From Priapulus caudatus (lineage: Eukaryota; Priapulida; Priapulimorpha; Priapulimorphida; Priapulidae): 29,039 nucleotides of DNA. The notes beneath the pieces were generated by a model. The model had not been told where the DNA came from and searched no databases. It was given only the letters and a program-made list of their open reading frames with translations. Position 1 is the first letter of the stretch. Every line of letters starts with the position of its first letter. The translations under genes were made by a program, and so were the position numbers. The DNA is taken from positions 7,783-36,821 of the forward strand of contig NW_014577266.1 in assembly GCF_000485595.1 (NCBI RefSeq), written 5' to 3'. Shown piece by piece: positions 1 to 9,320 of this stretch.

Positions 1-31
1 GGGTACCCTTCAAGAATGTCACTAACACTGG
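1..31 (+). CDS. Galectin A exon (3' end only)
   Basis: The window starts inside an exon. Frame 3 reads VPFKNVTNTG and ends with two bases (gg) before a GTGAGA donor at 32. This matches the end of the equivalent galectin B exon (GTPGENPTQHG before GTGAGT), in the same phase 2. The galectin consensus here is a G-x-P-x-x-N-x-T turn before the F-x-INL strand. Very short, but phase, donor and alignment all agree. Confidence 0.7.
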
Positions 32-154
32 GTGAGAAAGGCTATGTAGTCACATGTTTTCGTTTAATAACCGGACACGTGGTAATGCAAAATAGGATAG
101 ATTGACGGACGGGCAGACAGGCGAGAAGACAGACAGTCAGACAGGCAGGCAGGC

Positions 155-203
<49 letters not shown>

Positions 204-1662
204 GTCAGACAGGCAGACAGACAGACAGACAGACAGCCAGCCAGACAGACAGACAGCCAGCCAGCCAGACAGACCGACCGACAGACAGACAGCCATATCT
301 GGCAGACAAGCAGATTGAGGTATTGATTGACATACAGATAATATTATGTTAAAGTATCACGTATTTTTATTCGCTGTATCGTACGGTATGGCGTAACCTC
401 GCTTTCCTCAGAATTATCGTATACTGACGTTTACCTTTATGTTCATGGCAATGGTAAATTTATCCTGCTAACTGCGCCTGTCCGCAGATTCTTCATCAAC
501 CTTCAGTGCGGGCCGAAGAGCAGTGACAACACTATTGGCTTCCACATGAACGCCCGTTTCGGAGAGAGGATCATCATACGCAACTCGCGCATCGGTCCCG
601 ATTGGGGGAAGGAGGAGAGAAACGTACCTCGCTTCATATTCGAGCCCTCGACGGAGTTTCAGCTGAGAATCCGAGTCCTGCAGGACAGGTGCGTGTGGGT
701 GCGGGTTACACTGAAGGAATTCTTAGGTGCGAAGCGGGGAGATGAAGTGAGCGATGGCGGGGCATAGATAAAAATAGGTGTGCTCGTATAAGTAGTGTTC
801 GTAAAAATTCTGCAATTGCGTTGGTGATAAACAGCTGGGTGTAGAGATGGGTAAATAACAGCGTGGATGGGTAAATAGAAATGGATGCATGGCGATTAAG
901 GAGGAGGAAGTACGAAATTAGATTGAGCGGTGGTTTGTTGAACGGTTAATAAAGAGAGCGAGATGCACGGTAATGGAAGGAAAGGTGTAATAGAAGGTGA
1001 GGTGGGAGAACGAGACGTTACGGTAGCGTCGTGTAGGGTCTATGGTTAGAAGGAAAGGTGGGAAAACGAGACGTTACGGGAGAGTCATGTAGGGTCTATG
1101 GATAGAAGGAGAACGATACGTTACGGTAGAGTCATGTAGGATCTATGTTCTAGTGTACCGTAGGTGAAGGAGATGAAAGAGGCATGTGTACGAAACTGCA
1201 CAGAGAACCACCGAGAGGGTCTGGTGATTAAACGATTCACGAGGTTTACATATAGTGTAATGTGACAAGGGCTATGGCGAGGGAGTGTGTGAAGCTTAGG
1301 GTTACTGTTAGAGTTACGGGTTAATACCATATATAAGGAAGTGAACTCAGATATATGAACCGATATCAAAAAACTGTCATACACATGGCTCAATTCGTTC
1401 GACCTCTTTGGCATAATCCACAACAAGATGCTAAATAATAGATCAGTCGTTGACACTAGTAATGTTGCCCGTACTGTTCGATTCCTATAGTGTGATAACG
1501 TGCCGAGCGTCTGCTTGGTTTAGGTATTGCATTGACGTCGGAGAGGAGTTATTCGCTGAGTACACGCACAGGTTTAAGGAGCTCTCCGACATAAAGACAA
1601 TATACATCGCAGGAGAAGTCGATATCCACAGACTGGTAATCTCTAAGAACCTGATGAATTAA
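1..1662 (+). CDS. Galectin A, 3' part of gene (partial, spliced)
   Basis: Beta-galactoside-binding lectin with a single carbohydrate-recognition domain visible. Coding segments are 1-31, 488-688 and 1524-1662; the 5' exons lie before the window. The joined reading gives VPFKNVTNTG, then FFINLQCGP, FHMNARFG, IIIRNSRIGPDWGKEERN, FQLRIRVLQDR and a last beta-strand block ending in GEVDIHRLVISKNLMN and a stop. The galectin sugar-contact pattern H-x-N-x-R, then N, then W-x-x-E-x-R is complete; the usual N-P-R is N-A-R here. Both visible introns are phase 2, as in galectin B 3.8 kb downstream, so the two are paralogues. A poly(A) signal lies 185 bp after the stop. Galectins lack signal peptides and are cytosolic or non-classically exported. 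Family assignment is firm; the subtype (single-domain or tandem-repeat) is not. Confidence 0.85.
115..293. repeat. CAGA tetranucleotide microsatellite
   Basis: About 180 bp of CAGA/CAGG repeats in the intron of galectin A between 31 and 488. It is low-complexity and open in several frames, but this does not indicate a gene. Confidence 0.95.
488..688 (+). CDS. Galectin A central exon (sugar-binding motif)
   Basis: Acceptor ...CTGTCCGCAG before 488, donor GTGCGT at 689. The exon is 201 bp, phase 2 at both ends. It encodes FFINLQCGPKSSDNTIGFHM, NARFGERIIIRNSRIG, PDWGKEERNVPRFIF and EFQLRIRVLQDR. H, N, R, the second N, W, E and R of the galectin site are all present. An ATG at 546 is internal and is not a start codon. 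Confidence 0.9.
1001..1147. repeat. Degenerate tandem repeat, about 50-57 bp unit x 3
   Basis: Three copies of CGAGACGTTACGG...GTGTAGGGTCTATGG...AGAAGG start near 1011, 1068 and 1114 inside the last galectin A intron. Spacing is uneven (57 then 46), so small indels separate the copies. Confidence 0.75.
1524..1662 (+). CDS. Galectin A C-terminal exon
   Basis: Acceptor TTGGTTTAG before 1524. One base completes the split Arg codon, then YCIDVGEELFAEYTHRF, KELSDIKTIYIAGEVDIHRL and VISKNLMN precede a TAA at 1660-1662. This aligns with the last galectin exon (F-x-V-x-V-N-G-x-H, Y-x-H-R, I-x-G-x-V). The usual VNG is VGE here. A GT at 1636 (after CTG) could act as a weak donor that removes the stop and lets the gene read into a second domain. 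Confidence 0.85.
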
Positions 1663-1846
1663 GATCAGCAAGGAAACTCAAGGTGGTCCACGTAGAATAT
1701 AAGATGCTAGACACTATAGTGCCCAGCCTGTTTGCTTTATTGTTACGGAGTAATGTGATGCAGATAGAGATTCGATGCGAGAAGTTAGCACTCATTTATT
1801 ATAACATAACAACTAATCATAAAAGGCTGCAGGTTTAACGGGAAGA

Positions 1847-1852
1847 AATAAA
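1847..1852 (+). terminator. Poly(A) signal AATAAA of galectin A
   Basis: A canonical AATAAA lies 185 bp after the galectin A stop, a normal 3' UTR distance. It supports galectin A ending here rather than continuing into galectin B. Confidence 0.45.
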
Positions 1853-1982
1853 GTTCTAGCCGGTGACGTTGCGTTTTAAGAAATATATACCCGGATAGAC
1901 ATTAAGCAAATTGTGCATTTGATTAAATATACTTATGCCATAACAATAATAAAACTGTTCTATCCTTCACACATACGGCAGT

Positions 1983-2068
1983 ATACAAATGCTATAGAGT
2001 TGCTGTATATGAATGCGATATAGAGTTATGGTATATGAATGCTATAGCTGGGTTATAGTACATGAAGG
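1983..2068. repeat. Degenerate repeat, about 24-bp unit x 3
   Basis: Copies resemble GCTATAGAGTTGCTGTATAT followed by GAAT, with several substitutions each. They lie just downstream of the galectin A poly(A) signal. Confidence 0.5.
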
Positions 2069-3156
2069 CATCAAGTACGTGCCTGAATAACATTATCGTG
2101 TTAGGTGCACGCTGCTAGAGATCGAGGCGCGTTACGCGTATATTTTATCGTCAAGTTCACCCATCTAGTGTAAACAATAATGCTTGTTTTTCCATGTTAT
2201 AAATTGTTTGCCCGAGATAATGCTATCAGACAAGAAAAGTGATGGGGTAGGTATAATATGCAATCACGAAGTGGATCTACTTTCAGCCGCCCTTCTTAAA
2301 TGATCGTATAACGCATATCTGTGTAACTGGAGCAAAGGTTTTCGTGGGGAAGCGTGGCTTATTTACTCGTTCTAGTTCTAACGGTCCGTCATTTCCTCTC
2401 TAAGAATATCTCTACTATAATTTGCGCAGAACTGTGGGTATTTTGCGAAAAGCTAAAACGTATCTTGAGCAAATTAAGGTGACTAGGTTTACTTCATTAC
2501 AATTAGTTATGGCAAAGTTTTGACAAAATACAAATTGTGAAAATAAAATGTTGGTTTTATTCAATCGCTACATTATAGACCTACTCCCATTAATTATGCC
2601 GCTTCGTTCTATGTAGCGAAACAGCTGCGACTTATATACAATGCAACTCCATCTCCTAAAGGAATATGGCTGCGCACAATAGTAACTGTGCAAATTGCCG
2701 ACAATTTTGTATTTTAACTAGTTTCAATCTTATCAACTATAAGCGTGTGGAGATGTATTTGGAGCTTAGTAATTTCCTTTTACGTAAAGAAAATTCATTT
2801 TTATACAAATGTACATTTAATAAAAAGGTGTCATGCATGGCATTTTGAATGTGGTCAAATTAAAAAGAACAAAATATACATCAAGAGCCTCGCTCCTCGC
2901 GCCAAAAATATACACCAAGTATACTTCTTGTACACATCCATGTCTCCTTCACAACAAACCAATGGTGTTAACCAATAAATCAATGGCTGTTCAGAGGAAC
3001 GGACCTCCCGGCTAGAGTACGCTCTGACGTATGAACCCACGAGCGCGTGTTACGGAGCTGTTGCCTAGCGCTAAAAGCTCCTGGATTAAAAAACACGTCT
3101 AAATTTAATTCGTGTTCGAAATTTTACGTTTTTTCCCTTTTCACTTATGTGGTCCC
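2069..3156. other. Intergenic, AT-rich, nothing recognised
   Basis: Only short open frames with no family resemblance and no convincing splice-flanked exon were seen on either strand. Confidence 0.6.
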
Positions 3157-3164
3157 GTTTATTG

Positions 3165-3299
3165 CACTGGCAGCAAGATCAAGCCCGCACGTACAGCACA
3201 CGCGCGGCGCCATTGACTATATATATACAACAGTTGTATATATATAGTCAATGGCGCCGCGCGTGTGCTGTACGTGCGGGCTTGATCTTGCTGCCAGTG
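3165..3299. mobile_element. Perfect 135-bp palindrome, foldback MITE with 8-bp TSD
   Basis: Two 67-base arms are exactly complementary around a single unpaired base (A at 3232). I checked every pair, from C3165-G3299 inward. The arms are GC-rich outside and TATATA-rich at the centre, and the outer end reads CACTGGCAGCAAG. The direct repeat GTTTATTG flanks the palindrome at 3157-3164 and 3300-3307. An 8-bp duplication is typical of hAT-superfamily insertions. No transposase is present, so the element is non-autonomous. The perfect arms imply recent insertion or ongoing gene conversion between arms. Confidence 0.88.
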
Positions 3300-3307
3300 G
3301 TTTATTG

Positions 3308-5261
3308 TGGTGTAAATGCGTCAAGCGGTTTCCGCGAAACATAGCAATATAGTTTAGCACGCTGTCAAAATTAATGGCTGCATGGTATTATATAGCTTAT
3401 TATATACGGCATGAACACGACCAGGGAAATGTAGAATATATGCGTGTAATAAAAACGCGTTTGTCTTTGAAAAAAAGTCGAGTTGGATCACGTACGTGTC
3501 GGTTTGCTAGCAAATATAAGCACCTATATTTACCGATGAGGATACTATAATTATGTCTCTAGCCAGATACCGCAATCTCAATCAAACAGGGAAGATAGAC
3601 ATGTAAATGCCCGTTATCGTGAATGACACAGCTTGAACTTCATTTTGTCATACCGTCACGTCAAACCACCTCCTTAAAAACGTACAACAGGAACAAATAA
3701 ACTGCCGGATGATATGTTTACTTTTTACTCGTTAATCAGGGTATATTGCACGAAATCGAAGCATTTATAGGCCGCAGCCGTCGTCTAATTATACGCTATA
3801 AATTATAATGCTTGAGCAAACGTACAGCTATAGTTCAACTATGTGAATATGCACTTAGATGGATACACAAAGCGCATGGAAGTACACGTGTTTAGCAAAT
3901 ATCATGTATCAATTTGACATTCGAGTTAATATATAACTGATAAATAGATGAGCTACTGATATAACGATAAAAAATGCATACATGCACCTGTGGGATGTTT
4001 ACGCAAAGCTATAAGTTAGGTTGGTTGAAATACACGCGTTTGCAAACACATTTCTGGTGCGGGGATATAGGCCCTAAATTGTGAAAATAATAATCGGACA
4101 GAACAGTAATATCAAACAAAAATTTTAATTAGGACTTGGTAGAGTAATCACAACATTACTATTCAGACGACGACGAATTGCCTTTCATATTATGGCTAGA
4201 CGACCGTGGATAATTGGGAAAACAAGGCGAGGCAGAAACCCCTCGCACCAGCAATGGTGTATCCGGGCACGCGGGTCGCCGAGTCAAATCGAATCATCTG
4301 GCCAATCTACATACCCAATAACATCACATAATCGCATGATTGATAAGCGACGAGCGATATCTCTTCGTACTCTGCCCGCCGCCAGTACGCCGAGTGCGTA
4401 ATGGTTTTTATCTCCCGCACGGAAGCCGCAGCCAGATAGTGCAACGCGCCAGTCAGTGAGGGCCCCACCGTTCGCGCTACCGACTTACGCATCCAGACAC
4501 CGCGTATCACACGCCCACTAATCTGCAAAGTCACAGAGCACGACTGCGGCCCAGACAACGGACAATATGGTGAGCAACTCTGGGATTGACGCAAAAACTT
4601 ATCAATTCATTTATTTTTTGTAGCGCATGAAAGCGATATCACAGGGAGAGTGCGTTATTTGCATATTGTGTTTTGTTTAATTATGTCGCTACTTGGAATG
4701 AGCTTTTATTGATAACATATGCAAAACGCATTGAAAATTAAACAAATTGTTGCAACAGGTTCTTGGTTAAAAACGAAATATTATTCAAACAAAATGAATT
4801 CCAGAATTCCTACTTGATAAGAAGTTTTCGTACGCAAATTACAATAATACATCTCTGGTGGAAAAATGGCGGACCTACGTGTCGCAAATGTTGGACTTTC
4901 CGCACAAGGAAAACGTCACAACATCGTAAAATGATTTAATAATGAAAAGATGTGCGTCAGAATAGGAAGTGAAAGAAGATAACACTTTCAATTTTGAACA
5001 TGCAACAGCTATAATTATCGTCCCATAATATACACAAAAATAGTTTAGTTTATTTTAGTACGTTGCGTAACTACTGGGGGACCGTTGTTCAGCTACAGGT
5101 TGTAAGCAACACGGGAAAGGGTTGGAGGTAAACTATCGCCTGATCATTTGCAAGTAGAAACGCATGAGATTTACATGCGATTTAATAGTGAAATGATTGA
5201 TATATACAGCGTTGAATGTGAATACGAAACTGTGTGATTAATAACGTTGCGCGTGACCTTC
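3308..5261. other. Intergenic between galectin A and B, nothing recognised
   Basis: A GC-richer patch at about 4190-4590 has open frames on both strands (such as 4307-4594 minus), but it shows no motif, splice pattern or family resemblance I can defend. Confidence 0.5.
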
Positions 5262-5397
5262 AGTGTCTTTAAGTGGTATACGGTAGTGTCTTTAAGTCGT
5301 ATACGTTAATGTCTTTAAGTCGTATACGTTAGTGTCTTTAGGTCGTATACGTTAGTGTGTTTAAGTCGTATACGTTAGTGTCTTTAAGTCGTATATG
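5262..5397. repeat. 23-bp minisatellite x 6 upstream of galectin B
   Basis: Unit GTGTCTTTAAGTCGTATAC followed by GTTA, six near-identical copies. It ends 57 bp before the galectin B ATG, so it lies in the promoter/5' UTR or in an intron just before that exon. Confidence 0.9.
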
Positions 5398-5453
5398 TCG
5401 TAACTGGTATCGTTCTGCGAACTGGGATCATCCCTGCGAACTATAGGAGTCTA

Positions 5454-5513
5454 ATGCCTGTATCGGTTGGTTTCCAGGCACAAGTTGTACTCTATCCACC
5501 TGTCGAGAACATG
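5454..5513 (+). CDS. Galectin B first visible exon
   Basis: From ATG 5454 it reads MPVSVGFQAQ then VVLYPPVENM to a strong GTAAGT donor at 5514, phase 0. The segment corresponds to the N-terminal galectin strand preceding PWEGEI. The reading frame stays open upstream of the ATG, and an alternative acceptor TTTCCAG ends at 5477, so the 5' boundary is uncertain. Confidence 0.6.
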
Positions 5514-6078
5514 GTAAGTGGAGCTAGCTTGTTTTCCCGAACTCCCAGTATCGTTATATTTCCCTTCTTCTGTCATAGAGTCATTTATAGTTCTTTCGCT
5601 GACAACCTAATAACTGGCATATCGTTTGCAGACTAATTTGTTGTGACTTAATTTTAAATTTTGCTCGATCACTCTTCCATCCAGACTCTACCATGGGAAG
5701 GTGAAATATATGGAGGTGTCAAGGAAGGGACTGTGTTCTTCATAACTGGCACGCCCGGGGAAAACCCTACTCAACACGGGTGAGTTTCCTCATAGTTCGT
5801 TGTAATATACCGCTACTATCATAAGTTAAATAATTCGTGTCGTTGTTACGTACGAATGGGTTCACCCAACAGATTATTTGCGAAGTGTTGTAGCGACTAT
5901 GACATGCATACAAGCTTAATCAAGAAGAGAAAGTTAGAGCGCATAAAAATGTAGGTGAGTGATAGCGGCGCACAGAGAGAGAGAGATAGATAGAGAGAGA
6001 GAGAGAGAGAGATAGAGAGAAAGAAAGAAAGAGAGAGAGAGACACACGACTGAACATTGACATGAAGAGAGAAAAAGT

Positions 6079-6118
<40 letters not shown>

Positions 6119-8786
6119 AGGAGAGAGAGCAGAGAGAGAGAGAGAGACAGAGACGATGTGAGAGAGAGAGAAGAGAGAGATGAGAGAGAGAGAGAGAGAA
6201 GAGAGAGAGAGATGAGAGCGAAGCAGAGAGAGAAGAAGAGGAGAGAGAGAGCAGTATAGATAGAGATAGAGATAGAGATAGAGAGAAGAGAAGAAGAGAG
6301 AGAGCAGAGAAGAGAGAAGAGAGAGAGAGAGAGAAAGAGAGAGAGGAAGAGAGAGAGAGAGAGGAGAGAGATGAGAGCAGAGAAGAGGAGAGAGAAGAAG
6401 AGAGAGTCGGGTGGCATGAGAGAATGTTGATATATTTACAACGCACGTGACTGTGCGCGTGTCGATACCCTTGCCTCGAGTCACATCGAATCCATATTCA
6501 TACGGTATTATTTCACGTAATTTAGCTTCTTCGTCAACCTGCAAGAAGGGCCAATGACACCAGACGTCAACATCGGCTTCCACTTCAATCCTCGCGCACC
6601 TGAATCGATATGCATTCGAAACTCGCGACTCGGTCCAGAATGGCTCGCAGAGGAGAGAGATGCCCGCCCTCCGCTTGACACCGTCAAGTGGCAAACGAAC
6701 AGTTCAACATCGTCATCCGATGCGAGAAAAACAAGTACGTCATAGTTTGGTCGTGGAGAGTGCTCGTGCTCGGCACACCTCTGCCGATTCATTTTTAGCA
6801 TTGCTTTAACGTCTTTCCATGCCCGACCAATATACCGGGTTCAGAAATAAGTCAAATTTTCGTCCGCAAAGCCCGGATAATTCGGTTGGACGTCTATCGC
6901 ATACAATCAGCGCCTGTGAGCCATATGACGCTGCTGCACTAAAGTAAACCACTGAATAGCGCAACGTGCTTGACAATTATGAACTAATTTCTAATACATC
7001 AAGAACTACTCTATATCTTCAAATAACCACCACTATAGGTAGAGTTGGCAATTGAAATGAATTTAGATTTTTCTAGTCATTTTTCAAGATTGTTTTTGGT
7101 ATTTTTTCAAGAAACTACGAGTGAATACGTTTGTTTTGAGTATGTATTTTCATCTTTAGTTGATATTGTTATGTTTGTAATGTAGACGTAATATAATTTA
7201 TTGGGGGTGTTCTGGGGCCAATTTTTTTCAAATATGGGGTACATGACACTTTTTTTTCATAAATTTTTACATGCATATTACATTTTATTTAGGCTACACG
7301 TTTTTATTTCCTGTATTTTTACATGCGTTGTTTTGGCACACTGTAGCATAAATGGAAATGTGTTGTAATAAATGTGACGAAATAGACAATTCAATCATTG
7401 ATAATTTCTAATAGTTATAATCTATTTCTAATATATCTAATAGTTATAATCAAGAGCACATTAACCAAGTGGTTAATGGGCTCTTGTTATAATACTTAGT
7501 TCAAAGAAATAACTTACATTTATACATTTTTCAGCAATATGGGTGGGTCAAAAGTAGAAAAAAAAAAAAAAAAATTTTGCACCAAATGACCCCATGACCT
7601 TCACCCATGACCCGGTGACCTTGACCTTGGGTCAAAATATTTTGGTGGAACATGTTACCATGTTATTATGTATGTACTATGTACTATGCATGTATGTATG
7701 TACTATGTATGTACTATGTACTATGCATGTATGTATGTACTATGTATGTACTATGTACTATGCACCAAATGACACCATGACCTTCACCCATGACCCGGTG
7801 ACCTTGACCTTGGGACAAAATATTTTGGTGGAACATGTTATCCATGTTACTATGGATGTTACCATGATATCCTGAAAATATCATATACATATAGTAAGTA
7901 GGACGTAAGTCACGTCCCAGTAATAAAGTTTTCATAGCAAATTAACTAAAAGGTGTCATTTTTATAAATAATTTGAAAAAGTATTCGGGCATGGGAGAAT
8001 GGATATATAAAAAGTATTCGGGCGCGAAAGAGCTAAAGCACGATCATATCAATAAAATAAAAAATATAATACGGATAGAATAAAGCATTTCTTGTACCAG
8101 GAATGGAAAGAAGGCGAGTAGCGCATTTGTCAGAAGGTTGGCCACTGAGCTGTATATACTAACTATATTGTATAACCTATATAATCAGGAGTAAATAATC
8201 ACAAATTTCTGATTATTGACTCCTGATATAATGTTTTTGATTATACAACTCAGAGGGTTTGTCGAATGGAAAGCGATCGTGCCGCCACCTGCTGGCAATA
8301 TAAGATAATAAAACGCAGTTCATCGCTATTTAGCTACATATACACACACATAATAGGTCCTACACACACGTCGTGCGTGCCAAGGACAGAATTTTTCATA
8401 TACGCAAGAAAAACTTTCTCGGTTCATCCCGCTATACTCCACCATAGACGTTTATCATATCTTTATCGGAGAGTTATAAATGAAATTTATCGCAATTAAA
8501 AAACTTTACACGAAAAATTCGAGTTAGACCAAAATGTATCGCCACTCTGCTGCCACGCTATATTGCATTATTTGTATTTTCAGTGAACACTCCGAGTGAA
8601 TGTTAACGATATGAACATAACGAGCAATATTTTCTGTGCAGGTTTCGCGTGGATGTGAACGGTAAGCATCTGATCAACTACCAGCACAGGATCAATCCCA
8701 TGTGCAACCTCTCCGTCATACGTATCTCGGGCGAGGTAACGATTCAGAAGGTGCAGCAGCAGGGGCCGCCCGTGAGATCAGCCTAA
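5454..8786 (+). CDS. Galectin B, complete domain but frameshifted
   Basis: Second galectin, coding segments 5454-5513, 5685-5779, 6526-6734 and 8642-8786. The order matches a galectin domain: VVLYPPVENM, LPWEGEIYGGVKEGTVFFIT, FFVNLQEGP, FHFNPRAP, IRNSRLGPEWLAEER, FNIVIRCEKNK, FRVDVNGKHLINYQHR and SVIRISGEVTIQKV. All sugar-contact residues (H, N, R, N, W, E, R) are present. Intron phases are 0, 2, 2. The third exon is 209 bp where 201 or another multiple of three is required by the phases, and reading passes from one frame to another between 6679 and 6700. The gene is therefore a pseudogene, a null allele, or carries a base-call error. The ATG at 5454 has a weak context and could be internal if an upstream exon exists. 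Confidence 0.8.
5685..5779 (+). CDS. Galectin B exon 2
   Basis: Acceptor CTTCCATCCAG before 5685 and donor GTGAGT at 5780. It starts in phase 0 and ends in phase 2. It encodes TLPWEGEIYGGVKEGTVFFI and TGTPGENPTQHG, the galectin P-[YFW]-x-G-x-I-x-GG-[LV]-x-x-G block. 95 bp. Confidence 0.88.
5973..6407. repeat. GA microsatellite tract in galectin B intron
   Basis: About 435 bp of nearly pure GA with interspersed GATA, GAAA and GC interruptions. It lies in the 746-bp intron between 5779 and 6526. Long open frames here, rich in Ser/Leu or Arg/Glu, are artefacts of the repeat. Confidence 0.95.
6526..6734 (+). CDS. Galectin B central exon with one-base frameshift
   Basis: Acceptor CGTAATTTAG before 6526, donor GTACGT at 6735. 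The first frame gives FFVNLQEGPMTPDVNIGFHF, NPRAPESICIRNSRLG, PEWLAEERDARPPLDTVK. The conserved continuation ANEQFNIVIRCEKNK appears only in another frame, which is the frame required by the last exon. That frame has a TGA at 6676-6678, so the shift lies between 6679 and about 6700. Length 209 instead of a multiple of three implies one missing base (or two extra). Confidence 0.85.
7451..7486. mobile_element. 36-bp palindrome flanked by TTATAAT direct repeats
   Basis: CAAGAGCACATTAACCA pairs with TGGTTAATGGGCTCTTG with one mismatch and a 2-base loop. TTATAAT occurs immediately on both sides (7444-7450 and 7487-7493), which looks like a target-site duplication around a tiny foldback insert. The left flank is itself part of a local TAATAGTTATAATC duplication, which weakens the case. 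Confidence 0.4.
7579..7840. repeat. Two 79-bp direct repeats flanking a TATGTAC satellite
   Basis: Copies at 7579-7657 and 7762-7840 differ at two positions. Each contains ACCTTCACCCATGACC and the site TGACCTTGA (7616-7624 and 7799-7807). Between them is a 37-bp higher-order TATGTACTATGCATG repeat. An A-homopolymer (about 7558-7574) precedes the first copy. The whole block is in the last galectin B intron. Confidence 0.85.
8184..8227. repeat. 18-bp inverted repeat with 8-base loop
   Basis: ATCAGGAGTAAATAATCA pairs with TGATTATTGACTCCTGAT with one mismatch. TTGTATA (about 8168) and TATACAA (about 8243) form a looser outer pair. It may be a MITE relic in the galectin B last intron. Confidence 0.5.
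8642..8786 (+). CDS. Galectin B C-terminal exon
   Basis: Acceptor TTTTCTGTGCAG before 8642. One base completes a Lys codon, then FRVDVNGKHLINYQHRINP, MCNLSVIRISGEVTIQKV and QQQGPPVRSA precede TAA at 8784-8786. It retains V-N-G-x-H and Y-x-H-R. Length (145 bp) and phase parallel the galectin A last exon (139 bp). Confidence 0.9.
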
Positions 8787-8855
8787 CGACCATAAAACAT
8801 CTGCTGGCGTGTACTGCGCGTATGGACGTCACACTAACCACCTATCGGTCTTATA

Positions 8856-8929
8856 ATGAGTCCATAAGCCGAGCAGACCAATTTGACTTAAAATGAATTC
8901 GTAAGCCGAGCAGAAGAATTTGAAACGGC
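8856..8929 (+). repeat. 37-bp tandem duplication in galectin B 3' UTR
   Basis: Two imperfect copies with period 37 share the core TAAGCCGAGCAGA and AATTTGA. They lie between the stop codon and the first poly(A) signal. Confidence 0.6.
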
Positions 8930-9139
8930 ACCATCGGGCGATAATGACATCCTGCAGTCTAGACGATCATGGAGTCATGTTTAGTATAACCGCTAAAGCA
9001 ACGAATACGTAGCTTTTGGTAAATAAGCCGAAATAAGACGAAGTCATGCGCCGCTATTTCGGGTACATTGCAATACAATCATGTTCATTTACTACTTTCG
9101 TGTAATAATTATGTGTATTTATGTTTTTTCCTTCTAACG

Positions 9140-9145
9140 AATAAA
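9140..9145 (+). terminator. Poly(A) signal of galectin B
   Basis: AATAAA 354 bp after the galectin B stop; a second AATAAA lies at 9215-9220. Either could end the transcript. Confidence 0.35.
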
Positions 9146-9320
9146 ATATAAAAGATATAACGCACGGGTATATACAACGTTAAAGCATTATCCGCGTGAC
9201 TCCTATGTAAGCAGAATAAACATGACAGAAAATGTCCAAAAAAACGTAAAGAAAACACACAGTCTGTAAGATGTTGTAAATTTCTATTGTATTTAGACTT
9301 TAGAAGAAAAATAAGCAGAA

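Noticed and set aside
42-326. Cys/Leu/Ser and Asp/Arg/Gln/Thr repeat peptides
   Set aside because: Translation of a CAGA microsatellite inside an intron.
2855-3040. Similarity between open frames at 2855-3040 and 22986-23219 (VYKKYTW versus LYKKCRW)
   Set aside because: Nucleotide alignment is too weak to call a shared repeat.
5897-6694. Long Ser/Leu-rich and Arg/Glu-rich open frames
   Set aside because: They are produced by the GA microsatellite, are open in several frames at once, and overlap the galectin B intron and exon on the other strand.
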